A stretch of 64,000 nt of DNA from Streptomyces beigongshangae (GTDB lineage Bacteria; Actinomycetota; Actinomycetes; Streptomycetales; Streptomycetaceae), in assembly GCF_019710745.1 (NCBI RefSeq), contig NZ_JAHKJW010000007.1, forward strand, positions 153,291 through 217,290, given 5' to 3'. How positions within the stretch are numbered: the first letter of the stretch is position 1; each line of letters opens with the position of its first letter. The position numbers and the translations under genes were made by a program. The notes below the pieces were generated by a model. That model was not told the DNA's origin. It saw only the letters and a program-made list of their open reading frames with translations, and made no database searches. Positions 43,958 to 54,509 of this stretch are shown one piece after another.

Positions 43958-46786
43958 TCACTCGGGGACGTCCTGGCTTTTCGTGCGGGAAATCAGTGCG
44001 ATGAGTTCCCGGCGTCCGGGGATGCCCAGTTTCCGGTAGGCGTGGGTGAGATGCTTCTCGACGGCGCGGGAGCTGACCCCCAGTTCGCCGGCGATCTCCT
44101 GGTTGGTCAGGCCCCGGCACGCGCATCCCGCCACCCGGCGCTCGGTCGGGGTGAGCACGTTCTCCGGCGAGACCGGGTGCGCGGGCCGCTCGCCGGTGCC
44201 GCGCGCCGCGCGCTCCGCCAGGCCGGGTGCACCGCAGGCGGTCGCCAGGGTGGCGGCCTCCCGGGCGAGCGCCTCGGGTTCCGGACCGCTTCCCAGACGT
44301 TCGGCGAGCGAGAGCAGCGCACGCGCGAGTTCCAGCTGGTTGGCGGAGCCGCGCAGCACGGCGACGGCCTCGCGCAGCAGCGCCGTGCCCCGGCCGCCGT
44401 CCTCCAGCCGGCCCAGGAGCCGCAGGGCCCGGCCGACACCGACCGGCGCGCCCCACTGCAGGGCGCGGGCGTGCTCCTCCTCGGCCAGGACCCGGGCGGC
44501 GCGGATGTCGCCCAGCCTGCGATGGACACCGACGGCCCACGGGCGCCAGGGGAAGAGCACCGGGTTGGACCAGCCGGCGGCCTCCAGCTGACGGCCGCAG
44601 GACCGGAGCGAGTCGAGGGCGCCCGTGTGGTCGCCCGCGGCGATCTCGCCGGTGGCCTCCAGCAGGCGGAGCAGTCCGGTGAGGGTGAGTCCCTGGGGGC
44701 GGATGCGGCCCGCGCGGTGCAGTACGCGCTCGGCGAGCGACGGGTCGCGGGACTCCAGGGCGACGATGGCGTGCGTCATGGTCGCGACCGTGCCCAGGGC
44801 GTGGTGGTCGGACTCGGTCATGCCCAGTGCCGTCTCGGACTGCTCGCGGGCCTGGACGAGCCGGCCGCGGCCCAGGTGGACGAGGGCCTGTTCGATGTGG
44901 ACCAGCGCGTTGGCGGGGGTGGAACGCTGGACGCGCGCGCGGTGCTCGACGGCCAGCCAGGAGTCGAGGGCCTCCACCGAGTCTGCGGCGATCATGGTGA
45001 TGATCACCAGCGGGAGGGTGGAGTGGATGCGGGCGGAGGTGGCGGGTTCGCGTTCCAGGACGCGTTCCGCGAGGCGCACCACCTCTCCGGCGGGCAGCCG
45101 GCCGCCGAGGGTGACGGCACCGAGCAGCGCGATCGTCAGCTCCCGCTCGGCGCCGGTGTCCAGGGGCGGCTCGGGACCGAGTTCCTTCAGCCGGTCGGCC
45201 GCCGCGGCCAGTTCGACGGGGTCCTCGTGACCGCAGTGCCGCAGCCTGGCCTCCAGACGGAGCGCGAGATCGCGGTCGGAGCCGGTGAGCAGGGACGCCG
45301 GGCCGAGCCCTTCGGCCGCCTGCCGCAGCAGGTCGACCACGGCCAGCGGCGCGGGTCCCAGCGGGGTGGGCGAGAGGCGCAGCGCGGCCACGGCCCGGTC
45401 CCGCGGTTCGGGCAGCAGGCTCATGGCCTGGGCGATGTGCCGTTCGCAGGCGAGGGGGTCGAAGCCCCGCTCGGCGGTGGCCAGTTCGACCAGGAGGCGG
45501 GCGCGGTCGATGCCCTCGACGGGGCTGTCCAGGAGGGCGCGCCGCAGATAACGGGCGGCGGCGTCGGGAGCCCCGCGGCGCAGGGCGGTGTCGGCGGCGG
45601 AGCGGAGCACGTCGACGGCCCAGGGCTGGTGCCGGGTGACGACGGCCATGAGCTGGGCGGCGACGTGCTCGGCGGGGCTGCCGGAGGCGTAGAGGAGGGC
45701 GGCGGCCTCGTCGTGCATCCGTTCCCGCTGGACCATGGTGAGGGTGGACTCGACGGCGTCGCGGACGGCGCGGTGGATGAACCGCGGTTCGTGGGCGGCC
45801 GTGAGGAGCCCGAGGGCGCCGAGGGCGCGCAGGGCTCCGGAGTAGCCGGCCGGGTCGAGTCCGGCCAGGCGGGCCAGGGTGTGGGCGTCGCCCTGCTCGC
45901 CCAGGGTCGCGACGGCGGCGGCGAGGTCGCGCACCGGAGCGGGCTGGGCGCGCAGGATGCTGGCCAGGCGCTCCCGCAGCTGGGAGGGGCTCAGCCCGCG
46001 GGCGATGTCGGCGTGTTCGGCCCGCGGGCGGCGGCCCAGGACGTCCGTGCCGAGGAGGGTCGACATCAGGAACAGCGGGTTGCCCGCGGACGCCTCGTGG
46101 CAGGCCCGGACGAACTCCTCGTCACCCGGTTCGCCGAAGCGTTCGCCGACCAGGGTGCGGACGGCCTCCAGGCTGAAGGAGGCGGGCCGCAGGGTCTGGG
46201 TGGCCGCCTCGCGCACCTCGCGGATCAGGGTGTGCTGGGTGCGCGGGTCGCCGTCGCGCAGGGCGCAGACGACGACGGCCCGCAGTCCGTGCAGCCGCTT
46301 GGCCAGGAAGGTGAGCCAGCGCAGCGACGGCACGTCGGCCCACTGGAGGTCGTCGACGAGGATCAGCAGCCTGCTGTCCGCGCTGACGTTGGCGAGCAGC
46401 GAGAACAGTCCGTGCAGTACGGCCTCGGTGGCGGCGATGGCCTGGTCGGCGCCGGGCGAGGTGGTGTCGTCGGCCAGGACGTGCCGGGCGAAGGACGCGT
46501 GGGCGTCCATCCAGCGGTCCCGGAGGTCCTCGGGCGAGTCGCTCAGCAGGGTCTCGAAGAGCTGCCGTACGACGCCGAAGGCGAAGTCCTGTTCCATGGG
46601 GGCCGCGTTGGCACGCAGCACCCGGACGTCGTCGTGGCCGTCGGCGAGCGCGGACAGGCGCTGCAGCAGTGCCGAGCGTCCGATGCCGAGGGGGCCGGTG
46701 ACCACCACGAGGGAGGACCGTCCCTCGGCCGCGGCGCCGAGTGCGGCGTCGACCAGGGCGATCTCGGTGTTGCGCTCCAGCAGCAT
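43958..46786 (-). CDS. fscRII: LAL-type LuxR regulator FscRII
   Basis: 942 aa, a large ATP-binding LuxR-family regulator. N-terminal NTPase with a modified Walker [12 protein letters not shown] (Arg in place of Lys) and Walker [13 protein letters not shown], a long helical TPR-like middle part, and a C-terminal LuxR helix-turn-helix (last about 65 residues, [27 protein letters not shown]). It starts 4 bp after the fscRIII stop and is co-transcribed with it; GGAGGG lies about 11 nt before ATG. By position and family it is a pathway-specific activator of the polyene cluster. I saw no in-frame TTA codon. Confidence 0.85.
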   Translation of the reverse strand: MLLERNTEIALVDAALGAAAEGRSSLVVVTGPLGIGRSALLQRLSALADGHDDVRVLRANAAPMEQDFAFGVVRQLFETLLSDSPEDLRDRWMDAHASFARHVLADDTTSPGADQAIAATEAVLHGLFSLLANVSADSRLLILVDDLQWADVPSLRWLTFLAKRLHGLRAVVVCALRDGDPRTQHTLIREVREAATQTLRPASFSLEAVRTLVGERFGEPGDEEFVRACHEASAGNPLFLMSTLLGTDVLGRRPRAEHADIARGLSPSQLRERLASILRAQPAPVRDLAAAVATLGEQGDAHTLARLAGLDPAGYSGALRALGALGLLTAAHEPRFIHRAVRDAVESTLTMVQRERMHDEAAALLYASGSPAEHVAAQLMAVVTRHQPWAVDVLRSAADTALRRGAPDAAARYLRRALLDSPVEGIDRARLLVELATAERGFDPLACERHIAQAMSLLPEPRDRAVAALRLSPTPLGPAPLAVVDLLRQAAEGLGPASLLTGSDRDLALRLEARLRHCGHEDPVELAAAADRLKELGPEPPLDTGAERELTIALLGAVTLGGRLPAGEVVRLAERVLEREPATSARIHSTLPLVIITMIAADSVEALDSWLAVEHRARVQRSTPANALVHIEQALVHLGRGRLVQAREQSETALGMTESDHHALGTVATMTHAIVALESRDPSLAERVLHRAGRIRPQGLTLTGLLRLLEATGEIAAGDHTGALDSLRSCGRQLEAAGWSNPVLFPWRPWAVGVHRRLGDIRAARVLAEEEHARALQWGAPVGVGRALRLLGRLEDGGRGTALLREAVAVLRGSANQLELARALLSLAERLGSGPEPEALAREAATLATACGAPGLAERAARGTGERPAHPVSPENVLTPTERRVAGCACRGLTNQEIAGELGVSSRAVEKHLTHAYRKLGIPGRRELIALISRTKSQDVPE

Positions 46787-46790
46787 GGGG

Positions 46791-49733
46791 TCAGCTGCCC
46801 TCCGATCCTTGTGTCAGTGCGCGCAGTTCGTCGCGTCCGCGGATGCGGAGTTTGCGGTAGACGCCGCTGAGGCGCAGTTCCACGGTGCGGGTGGTCACCG
46901 AGAGGGCCGCGGCGATCTCCCGGTTGCCCAGACCGCGGGCGGCGAGGACCGCGGTCTCCCGTTCGGCGGGGCTCAGACCGTGCCAGGGATCCGGTGCGCG
47001 GTCCGCGGTGCGCGGTGCCGGGACCTGCGGGGGCCTGCCCTGGACGGGCACCTTGCCGAGCCGCGTGGGCCGGTCCCGCGCGGAAAGGTCGCCGGTCGCG
47101 TCGGGAGCGAGGCCGACAGCGGGGAGGGCCGTTCCCGTGGAGGCGAGTACCGCGGTGGACCTGCGCCGGTCCTCGTCGCGCTCCTCGGAGGCCAGGGCGA
47201 GCACGGCACGGCTGTACGCGGCGCGGTCGGGGGACTTGCTGAGGGTGGCGACCGCGGCGCGGAAGCGCTGGGTACGGTCCTCCCCGCTCACCACGGCGAG
47301 GCTGAGTTCGGCGCGTCCCAGGGCGCTGGGGGCGCCCCAGCGGCCGGCCAGCGCCAGTTCCTCGCGGGCCAGGCGCAGCGCCTCCTCGCCGTCGCCGAGG
47401 GCGTGGACGGCCTCGGCGGCCAGGGAGCGCCAGGGCAGGACGGCCGGGTTGACGCAGCCGTACCGCAGCAGCCAGCGGCCGCAGGCGCGGAAGTACTCCC
47501 GTGCCCGGTGCGGATCGTTCTCGGCGCGGGCCAGCATGCCCCTGGCGAACAGGAGGTAGGAGGTGGTGGCGCACTCCTCGGCGAGGGACGGGACGGGGCG
47601 GGCGGCGGCCTCGCGGGCCCGGTCGAGCCGGCCGTTCTGGATCTCGGTGACCAGGTTGAGCGAGGTCCAGTACGGGACGAACAGCGGGTGGAGCCTGGTG
47701 GGCGGCAGTTCCGCCTCGGCCGCGGCGAGGTCCCGGGCGGCGGCGTCGGGGCGGCCGTGCCGCACGTGCAGGTCGGCGCGGACGGCGAGGACGTGGGCGA
47801 CGGAGATGGCGGCGCGCTGCCGGTGGGCCTCGGCGAGCAGGGCGCCCAGGTGGGTCTCGGCCTCGTCGCCGTCGTCGGTGAGGAAGAGCGCGCGGCAGGC
47901 GAACAGCCGGGGCACCACGAGCGGCGGCCGGCCGGCCGGATCGGGGGCGAAGGCGGCCCTGGCCAGGCGGCGGGACGCGTCGGGGTGGACGCCGGCCAGG
48001 GCCTGCTCCCAGGCGCGGACCCCCGCGACGGCAGGACTGTGCGAGTGCTCGGGCAGGTCGGGGACCGGCAGGACGTCCAGCTCGGAGTCCTCGTGGCGCA
48101 GGAAGATGGCGACCCGTGCGAGGGCGGTCAGTTCGTGGCGTTCGGCGACGGCGGGGTCCGTACCGGACGTGTCCTGGGACGCCGATGCCGATGCCGATGC
48201 CGGCACCGGTGGCGCGGCGGCCCCGCCGCTCCTCCGGGGTGCGGCGGGGCCGGGGCTCTTTTCCGTACCCGCGGCGGGAGGGGTGCCGTGTCCCGTCCCG
48301 GGTGCGTCCGGACCGCCCGGTGCCGGGGCGGGGGTCCCGGCGAGGCGGGCGGCGCGGGTGTCGCCGCCGAGCAGGCACAGGTCCACGGCCTGGGAGCGCA
48401 GTCCGCCGGTGGCGCGGGAGCGGATGAGCCCGTGCAGACGGCGTTCGGCGGCCGCGGGGGCGGTGACCATCTGCACGGAGGCGAGCTGCAGTTCGACGCG
48501 GGCCCGGTCCTCGGCGTCCAGGGGTTCGTCGAGGGCGCGGGCCAGGTAGGCGGTGGCCCGGTCCCGCCGGCCGTTGCGCAGCGCGGCGGTGAAACCCCGG
48601 CGCAGTGTGTCGACGGCCCAGGGTTCGCCGACGGGGCGGGTGGGCAGCAGCAGTTCGGCGATGCCCTGGTCGGGGGCCGCCACGCGCTGGGCGAGCCTCG
48701 CGGCGCGCGCGTACAGGTCGGCGCGGTCGGCGGGGGGCATCCCCTCCAGGACGCGGGCCCGCACCACGGCGTCCTGCACGCGCGGCGAGCCGTCGTCGCG
48801 GGTGGTGGTGAGGCCGCTGGCCCTGAGGGTGGCGCGCAGCCGGGCCTCGGGCACGGGGTGCGGGCCGGCGAGCGTGCAGACCAGGCGGAAGTCGAGCAGG
48901 TCGCCGCAGACGGCGAGGGCGCGCAGGACGTCGACGGCCGCCGGGTCGCGCAGCTCGTCCAGGGCCCGGGCGGCGTGGTCGCCGACCACCTCGGCGGCGA
49001 GGGCGCGCAGGTCCTCGACGCGCTCGGCGCGGGGGGCGTGGCCGGCCAGGGTGAAGCGGTGCAGGACGTCGTGGACGACGGCCGGTATGCCGCGGGTCGC
49101 GTCGGCGAGGGCCTCGGTGAAGGCGGGGTCGCCGGGGGCACCGCAGACGGCGCGCACGGCGGCGGCCGTGCCGCCCGCGGTGAGGGGCGGCAGGGCCAGC
49201 TCGACGGTGCTGGCGAGACCGGTGAGGGGGGTGCCGACGCTCCACTCGGGCCGGTCGACGGCGGTGCCGGTGCTGCTGGCGAGCAGGGCCAGGGGGACCT
49301 GGGGCAGACGGCGGGCGAGGGCCTCCAGCCAGCGCAGGGAGGCCGGATCCAGCCACTGGACGTCGTGCACCACGAGGAGGGTGGGCCGGTCGCGGGCGGC
49401 GGCGAGCAGTGCGTTGAGGCCGGGCAGACCGCCGGGCCGGTCCTGCGTCAGGAAGAGCCGGGACGCGAGGTGGGGGCCCTCCTCGGCGAGGAGCTGGGCG
49501 ACGACGCCGTACCGCAGTTCGTGCTCGGCGGGGCTGGCGCGCGCGCTCAGTACGTGCAGTCCCTGCCGCCGCGCGTGCCGGGCGGCCCAGCACAGCAGGT
49601 CGTTCTGTCCGAGGCCGGACTCCCCCGTCACGGTGACCACGGCAGGACGGGCGGCGCTGAGCTCTCCGATCACAGCCGAGAGAACGGCCTGTTCTCGGTC
49701 GCGCTCCAGAAGGAGTAGATCAGGGGAGACCAT
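46791..49733 (-). CDS. fscRIII: LAL-type LuxR regulator FscRIII with degenerate P-loop
   Basis: 980 aa, same LAL layout as its neighbours. The Walker A position reads [11 protein letters not shown], lacking both the Lys and the Ser/Thr needed for nucleotide phosphate and magnesium binding, and Walker B reads [11 protein letters not shown] with His for the first Asp, so ATP binding is doubtful. An Ala/Gly/Pro-rich stretch lies near residues 470-520. The C-terminal LuxR helix-turn-helix ([27 protein letters not shown]) is intact. The ATG has a weak Shine-Dalgarno. It follows fscRIV by 83 bp of AT-rich sequence and precedes fscRII by 4 bp. Confidence 0.85.
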   Translation of the reverse strand: MVSPDLLLLERDREQAVLSAVIGELSAARPAVVTVTGESGLGQNDLLCWAARHARRQGLHVLSARASPAEHELRYGVVAQLLAEEGPHLASRLFLTQDRPGGLPGLNALLAAARDRPTLLVVHDVQWLDPASLRWLEALARRLPQVPLALLASSTGTAVDRPEWSVGTPLTGLASTVELALPPLTAGGTAAAVRAVCGAPGDPAFTEALADATRGIPAVVHDVLHRFTLAGHAPRAERVEDLRALAAEVVGDHAARALDELRDPAAVDVLRALAVCGDLLDFRLVCTLAGPHPVPEARLRATLRASGLTTTRDDGSPRVQDAVVRARVLEGMPPADRADLYARAARLAQRVAAPDQGIAELLLPTRPVGEPWAVDTLRRGFTAALRNGRRDRATAYLARALDEPLDAEDRARVELQLASVQMVTAPAAAERRLHGLIRSRATGGLRSQAVDLCLLGGDTRAARLAGTPAPAPGGPDAPGTGHGTPPAAGTEKSPGPAAPRRSGGAAAPPVPASASASASQDTSGTDPAVAERHELTALARVAIFLRHEDSELDVLPVPDLPEHSHSPAVAGVRAWEQALAGVHPDASRRLARAAFAPDPAGRPPLVVPRLFACRALFLTDDGDEAETHLGALLAEAHRQRAAISVAHVLAVRADLHVRHGRPDAAARDLAAAEAELPPTRLHPLFVPYWTSLNLVTEIQNGRLDRAREAAARPVPSLAEECATTSYLLFARGMLARAENDPHRAREYFRACGRWLLRYGCVNPAVLPWRSLAAEAVHALGDGEEALRLAREELALAGRWGAPSALGRAELSLAVVSGEDRTQRFRAAVATLSKSPDRAAYSRAVLALASEERDEDRRRSTAVLASTGTALPAVGLAPDATGDLSARDRPTRLGKVPVQGRPPQVPAPRTADRAPDPWHGLSPAERETAVLAARGLGNREIAAALSVTTRTVELRLSGVYRKLRIRGRDELRALTQGSEGS

Positions 49734-49816
49734 GGCCTGATCATATGTTTATTCCGTAACAGTGGTGAAACCCTGTAACGTTTTATTCTTCCGTTCCCGA
49801 ATTCTTTCGTTCGCCG

Positions 49817-52714
49817 TCATTGTTCCGCCGGAGTTCCGCCGGACGGGGGCGCGGGCGACGGGCCGCCCGGCCCCAGGACGTCCGCCAGATCGGCGCGCCG
49901 GGCCACCCCCAGCTTGCGGTAGACGCTGGTCAGATGGAGCTCGACGGTGCGCACCGTGACGAAGAGGGACTCCGCGACCTCCCGGTTGCCCGCCCCCGAC
50001 GCGACCAGCGCGGCCACGGTGCGTTCCGTGCCCGTCAGCATGTCCAGCGCGGACGAGGTGATCTCCCGCATCCGCCCGCCGGCCGCGATCAGGTTCCGCC
50101 GGGCCTCCCGGGCGAGTGCCACGCAACCGCAGCGCCTGGCGAGCCCCACCGCCTCGCGCAGGTGTTCCCGCGCCTCCTTCTCACGGCCGTCCGCCAGCAG
50201 CGCCCGCCCCAGCAGCAGCACGGCACGCGCCTCGTGGCCGCGGGCCGGTGAGGACCGCAGCAGGGCGACGGCCTCACGCAGCGGCTCCACCCCGGCCGCC
50301 CCCGGCGTGGCGGCGCCGCGGGCCAGGGCGGCGTACCCGAGGGCGCGCCGGGTCCCCCAGTGCTCGGCGCGCCGGGCGCCCCGCCCGGCGATCTCCAGCG
50401 CCTCGGCGGTACGGCCGAGGCCGCCCAGGACGCAGGCGCTCTCCAGCCACCAGGGGGCGAAGACGGGATTGGTGAGCCCGGCCGCCTCCAGCGAGTCCCC
50501 GCAGGTCCGGAATGCCTCCAGCGCCCCGTGCAGGTCGCCGCGGGCCAGCCGGACCCGGCCCTGCACCATCAGGTACCAGTGGTACTCCCAGACGAAGCGG
50601 TCCAGGTGGGGCCGCCTGATCGCGTCGAGGGCCTCCTCCGCGCGCGCCACCTCGCCGCGCTCGACCAGGGCCGCCGCGTACGCCGTGTGCGCCATGACGG
50701 GGTTCGCCCCCCAGCGCTCCTGCCCGAGGATCTCCAGTGCCGTCTGGGCGTCCGCCAGGGAGTCCGCGACCGCGCCGTTCTCCAGGCGGAACAGGGCCCG
50801 GGTGGAGAGCGCGAGGACGTACGTCCACACCGCGGCGGTGTCCCGGCTGCCGCGCAGTACCGTCTCCAGGGCCTCGTCGGCGGCCTCGTCCTCCTCGGCC
50901 AGCAGCAGGGCCAGCGAGGCGGGCAGCAGTGACCACACGCCCAGCGGGACACCGGGGGCGCGCAGCGCACGGCGGGCCTGGCGCGCGACCTCCCCGGCGG
51001 AGCCGCCGTCCGCCGCGGAGAGCACGCTCAGCATGGCGAGCTGCTGGCGCTGGGCCGGGGTGTCGCCGGGCGGCGGGGTGATCCCGGCCGTGCGGCGCAG
51101 GACCTCGGGCAGGGTGGACTTCTCGTCGGCGCCGACGATCAGCAGGGCCGACTCGGCGAGCGTGCGCAGTTCGCCGTCCGCGGGGTCGGGCTCGGGTCCC
51201 AGCTCGGCGTCGAGGGCGTCCAGGGCCTCGGTGAGGACCCGGGTGCCCTCCGGAGCCCGCTGGACGCTCAGGCAGGTCAGGGCGAACTGGACGGCGGTGG
51301 AGGCGCGGGCCCGCACGTCCCGGGTCACGTCGTGCGCCTTGCGCAGCAGTTCCGCCGAGCGCTCCGGGTCGCTCTCCGCCAGGACCCGCCCCAGCCTGGT
51401 CAGGACCTCGGGGTCGTCCGGCTCCGCCTCGCGCACCCGGTCCAGGTAGCGCGCGGCGGCCTCGGGGGCGCCCCGCTGCTCGGCCTGGGCCGCGGCGGCC
51501 CGCAGTACCGGGACGGTCCAGGCGCCGGCGGTACCGGGCACCAGCATCAGCTGTGCGGCGATCTCCTCGGGAGCGCGTCCGATGTCGCTGAGCAGCCGGG
51601 CGGCACGCAGCCGCAGGTCGGCCGTCCCCGTGGTGCCGAGGGCGCCCAGGACCGCGGCGCCCACCATGTCGTGGACGAGTTCGCGGCGGTCGGCCCGGGC
51701 CAGTCCCGCCCGGCGCAGGATCTCCACCGCCTCGTCGATGTGCACGGCGGACACCCCGGCCAGGGCCGCGAGGTACTCGACGTCCTCGTCACCGAGCACG
51801 GCCAGGGTGCAGGCCGCCTCCCGCACCCAGGCGGGCTGGTGCTCCAGCGCCCGCTGCACGGAGGCGGCGACGACCCTCCCGCCGACCTTGGCGATCTGCC
51901 GGGCCCCGGCGTCGTCGGGCCCCAGGCCGGCGGAGCGCAGGTCGCGCAGCAGCCGTACGACCTCCAGGGGGTTGCCGCCGGTGACGGACGCCAGGCGCTC
52001 GACGAACGACGGCTGCGGCGGCTGCGCGGGGAAGACCAGGCCGGCCAGCTCGGCCAGCTCCGGTGTCTTCAGCGGTCCGAGCCGCAGCGGCACCGCGAGG
52101 TGGTGGCCGACCAGGTCGGCGAGGGCGGCGGGCGCGGCGTGGCCGGCCTCGGTGCGGTGGGCGGCCACCACCAGCAGGGGCAGGCCGTCGGCCCGGCGCA
52201 GCAGGAAGTCCAGCCAGCGCAGGGAGCGCTCGTCGCACCAGTGCGCGTCGTCGAGGACGAGCACCAGGGGGCCGTCGGCCATGAGGTTGACGGCGAGCCA
52301 GTACAGGCCCTGGAGCACCGAGAAGGTGGTGCCGGGCTCGGTGTCCGGCTCGTCGGGTCCGGCGGCCAGGGCGGGCAGGGCACGCCGGGCGCCGCCCTCC
52401 AGGAGGGACGAGGAGCGCCCCTTGCGGCCGGCCGGGACGAGCCGGCCGAACAGCGCGCGCACTCCGCTGTAGCCGGTGGCCGCGTCGACGGCGCGGCAGG
52501 TGCCGTGCAGGACGGTCAGGCCCGCGAAGGGACCGCCGTCGGCGAGGGCCGCACGCAGCAGGGCGGTCTTGCCGGCCCCGGCCGGACCGTCCAGGAGCAC
52601 CAGTGCGGGCCGGCCGGCCCGGGCGGCCCCGGCGTACCCGGCGAGGGCGTCGAGGTGCCGGGCCCGCCCGACCAGCGGCAGTGCGGGGGTCGCGGTGCGG
52701 GCCCGGTTGGTCAC
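49817..52714 (-). CDS. fscRIV: LAL-type LuxR regulator FscRIV
   Basis: 965 aa from a GTG with AAGGAGA upstream. It has an intact Walker A (GPAGAGKTALL) and Walker B (VLVLDDAHWCD), TPR-like helices in the middle, and a C-terminal LuxR helix-turn-helix (LTGTERTVAALVASGAGNREVAESLFV). It is the first gene of the leftward fscRIV-RIII-RII series and is divergent from the fscMI glycosyltransferase gene, with a candidate PAS-LuxR box between them. Longer frames to 52831 lack a better start. Confidence 0.88.
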   Translation of the reverse strand: MTNRARTATPALPLVGRARHLDALAGYAGAARAGRPALVLLDGPAGAGKTALLRAALADGGPFAGLTVLHGTCRAVDAATGYSGVRALFGRLVPAGRKGRSSSLLEGGARRALPALAAGPDEPDTEPGTTFSVLQGLYWLAVNLMADGPLVLVLDDAHWCDERSLRWLDFLLRRADGLPLLVVAAHRTEAGHAAPAALADLVGHHLAVPLRLGPLKTPELAELAGLVFPAQPPQPSFVERLASVTGGNPLEVVRLLRDLRSAGLGPDDAGARQIAKVGGRVVAASVQRALEHQPAWVREAACTLAVLGDEDVEYLAALAGVSAVHIDEAVEILRRAGLARADRRELVHDMVGAAVLGALGTTGTADLRLRAARLLSDIGRAPEEIAAQLMLVPGTAGAWTVPVLRAAAAQAEQRGAPEAAARYLDRVREAEPDDPEVLTRLGRVLAESDPERSAELLRKAHDVTRDVRARASTAVQFALTCLSVQRAPEGTRVLTEALDALDAELGPEPDPADGELRTLAESALLIVGADEKSTLPEVLRRTAGITPPPGDTPAQRQQLAMLSVLSAADGGSAGEVARQARRALRAPGVPLGVWSLLPASLALLLAEEDEAADEALETVLRGSRDTAAVWTYVLALSTRALFRLENGAVADSLADAQTALEILGQERWGANPVMAHTAYAAALVERGEVARAEEALDAIRRPHLDRFVWEYHWYLMVQGRVRLARGDLHGALEAFRTCGDSLEAAGLTNPVFAPWWLESACVLGGLGRTAEALEIAGRGARRAEHWGTRRALGYAALARGAATPGAAGVEPLREAVALLRSSPARGHEARAVLLLGRALLADGREKEAREHLREAVGLARRCGCVALAREARRNLIAAGGRMREITSSALDMLTGTERTVAALVASGAGNREVAESLFVTVRTVELHLTSVYRKLGVARRADLADVLGPGGPSPAPPSGGTPAEQ

Positions 52715-52877
52715 TTGCTCTCCTTCACGTCGTGCGGGGCGGACGGCGCGGCGGCTCCCGTGCCGGGCACGGGCGCGGCATCCGGAGCCGGTCACCGGCG
52801 GCGATCCGGCGCCTGCCCACCGGAAACACATTCAAGCCACATCCGGGCCGCGGAACGCCCCCGCGTCCCCTCGCGGC

Positions 52878-52897
52878 GGGAAATCTAAGGATTTCCC
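52878..52897. promoter_or_regulatory. Inverted repeat GGGAAATC-N4-GATTTCCC
   Basis: Perfect 8-bp arms around TAAG in the fscRIV/fscMI gap. It overlaps the PAS-LuxR box and could be a LAL or PAS-LuxR site. Confidence 0.55.
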
Positions 52898-52900
52898 CGG
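52885..52900. promoter_or_regulatory. Candidate PAS-LuxR (PimM-type) box upstream of fscMI
   Basis: CTAAGGATTTCCCCGG matches the PimM operator consensus CTVGGGAWWTCCCBAG at 14 of 16 positions. It lies about 150 bp before fscMI, in the promoter region expected to be activated by FscRI. Confidence 0.6.
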
Positions 52901-53046
52901 TGGCGGACATGAGATCAAGTGGTGGTGCGATCGGCACCCCGCGTGTCCGGTCCGGCCGGCAGGCCGCACGGCACCGCACCGCCGCGCCCGTCCACGCTCG
53001 ACCGGGCCGCGGCGATCCACGGCAGTCACTTCGTGAAAGGGCCCCC

Positions 53047-54423
53047 ATGGACTCCGCCGCCCGGCCGATCCTCTTCGTCAGCCTGCCCGAGAGCGGGCTG
53101 CTGAACCCGCTGCTGGTGCTGGCCGGGGAGCTGGCCCGGCGCGGCGTGCCCGGCCTGTGGTTCGCCACCGACGAGCACCGGCGGCAGGACGTGGAGGCGC
53201 TCTCCGCCGCCTCCGCGGTGTCGTTCGCCTCACTGGGCGAGGTGGTCCCCGAGCTGTCCGCGGTGACCTGGGACGACGAGGTGTACCGCGAGGTCACCCA
53301 GTCCTCCCGGTTCAAGGCGCACCGCGCGGTGGTGCGGCAGTCGTACAAGCCGGCCCTCCAGGCCCGCAAGTTCCGGGCGCTGGAGCGGGTCGTCGACGAG
53401 GTCCGCCCGGCGCTCATGGTCGTGGACTGCGTGGCCGGCTTCGCGGTCGACCTGGCGCTGGCCCGCGGCATCCCGTACGTGCTGAACGTGCCGTTCGTCG
53501 CCAGCAACGTGCTGACCTCGCACAACCCCTTCGGTGCCTCGTACACGCCCAAGAACTTCCCGGTCCCCAACTCGGGACTGCCGCTGGCGATGTCAAGGCG
53601 CCAGAAGCTGGCCAACACGCTGTTCAAGTGGCGGACGCTGGGCATGTTCCTGCACCCGGCGATGGGCAGGGTGCTGCGGGAGGACGCGGCGATCCGCAAG
53701 GAGCTGGGCATCGCCCCGCCCAACGCGATGACACGGGTGGACGAGGCCGCCGCCGTGGTCTGCTCCTCCGTCGCGGAACTGGACTACCCCTTCGACGTAC
53801 CGGAGAAGCTGCGCCTGGTGGGAGCCGTGCTGCCGCCGTTGCCGGAGGCGCCGCAGGACACCGGGGTGTCGGGGTGGCTCGACAAGCAGTCCTCGGTGGT
53901 CTACATGGGCTTCGGCACCATCACCCGCCTCACCCGCGAGGAGGTCGGGGCGCTGGTGGAGGTGGCCCGGCGGATGTCCGGCACGCACCAGTTCCTGTGG
54001 AAGCTGCCCGCGGAGCAGCAGCACCTGCTGCCGTCCGCCGGGACGCTGCCGGCGACCCTGCGGGTGGAGAGCTGGGTGCCCTCGCAGCTGGACGTGCTGG
54101 CCCATCCGAACGTGTCGGCGTTCTTCTCGCACGGCGGCGGCAACGCCTACCACGAGGGCGTCTACTTCGGTAAGCCGCAGGTGGTGCGGCCGCTGTGGGT
54201 GGACTGCTTCGACCAGGCGGTGCGCGGGCGCGATCTCGGCATCAGCCTGACCCTGGACCGGCCGCACACCGTCGACCCGGACGACGTGGTGGACAAGCTG
54301 ACCCGGGTCACCTCCGACCCGTCCTTCCGCGAGCGGGCCGAGCGGCTGGGCGCCCTGCAGAAGGCGGCCGGCGGCCGGGAGGCCGCCGCCGACGTCGTGC
54401 TCGGCCTGCTCCCCGCGGCATGA
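53047..54423 (+). CDS. fscMI: Polyene mycosaminyltransferase FscMI
   Basis: 458 aa, GT1-family glycosyltransferase with an N-terminal acceptor domain (PILFVSLPESGLLNPLLVLAGELARRG) and a C-terminal NDP-sugar domain with SHGGGNAYHEGVYFGKPQ. It should transfer mycosamine from its GDP-sugar to the macrolactone hydroxyl, as AmphDI/NysDI do. AAAGGG lies upstream of the ATG. Its 3' end overlaps the possible long start of fscMII by 4 bp, so mycosamine synthesis and transfer are co-expressed. Confidence 0.85.
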   Translation: MDSAARPILFVSLPESGLLNPLLVLAGELARRGVPGLWFATDEHRRQDVEALSAASAVSFASLGEVVPELSAVTWDDEVYREVTQSSRFKAHRAVVRQSYKPALQARKFRALERVVDEVRPALMVVDCVAGFAVDLALARGIPYVLNVPFVASNVLTSHNPFGASYTPKNFPVPNSGLPLAMSRRQKLANTLFKWRTLGMFLHPAMGRVLREDAAIRKELGIAPPNAMTRVDEAAAVVCSSVAELDYPFDVPEKLRLVGAVLPPLPEAPQDTGVSGWLDKQSSVVYMGFGTITRLTREEVGALVEVARRMSGTHQFLWKLPAEQQHLLPSAGTLPATLRVESWVPSQLDVLAHPNVSAFFSHGGGNAYHEGVYFGKPQVVRPLWVDCFDQAVRGRDLGISLTLDRPHTVDPDDVVDKLTRVTSDPSFRERAERLGALQKAAGGREAAADVVLGLLPAA

Positions 54424-54509
54424 CCCACCCGGCACCCCGGCCGGACCCCACCGAGCCACAGCCCAGCGACAGCGACAGCCACAGCCACAGCCACAGCAGC
54501 GAGGACCCC

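Larger units (their letters stand above)
52715..53046. other. 332-bp divergent fscRIV-fscMI promoter region
   Basis: No gene. It contains a 20-bp inverted repeat and an overlapping PAS-LuxR box near 52878-52900, in a position to control fscMI and possibly fscRIV. Confidence 0.65.

Noticed and set aside
43497..44039. 180-codon rightward frame upstream of fscRI
   Set aside because: No Shine-Dalgarno, Streptomyces codon bias is absent in the first half, and it runs through regulatory palindromes and a terminator into the antisense of fscRII.
42754..52714. TTA (bldA-dependent) codons in the fsc regulators
   Set aside because: The few TAA/TTA words seen, such as near 45549, are out of frame, so I found no in-frame TTA in fscRI-fscRIV by eye.
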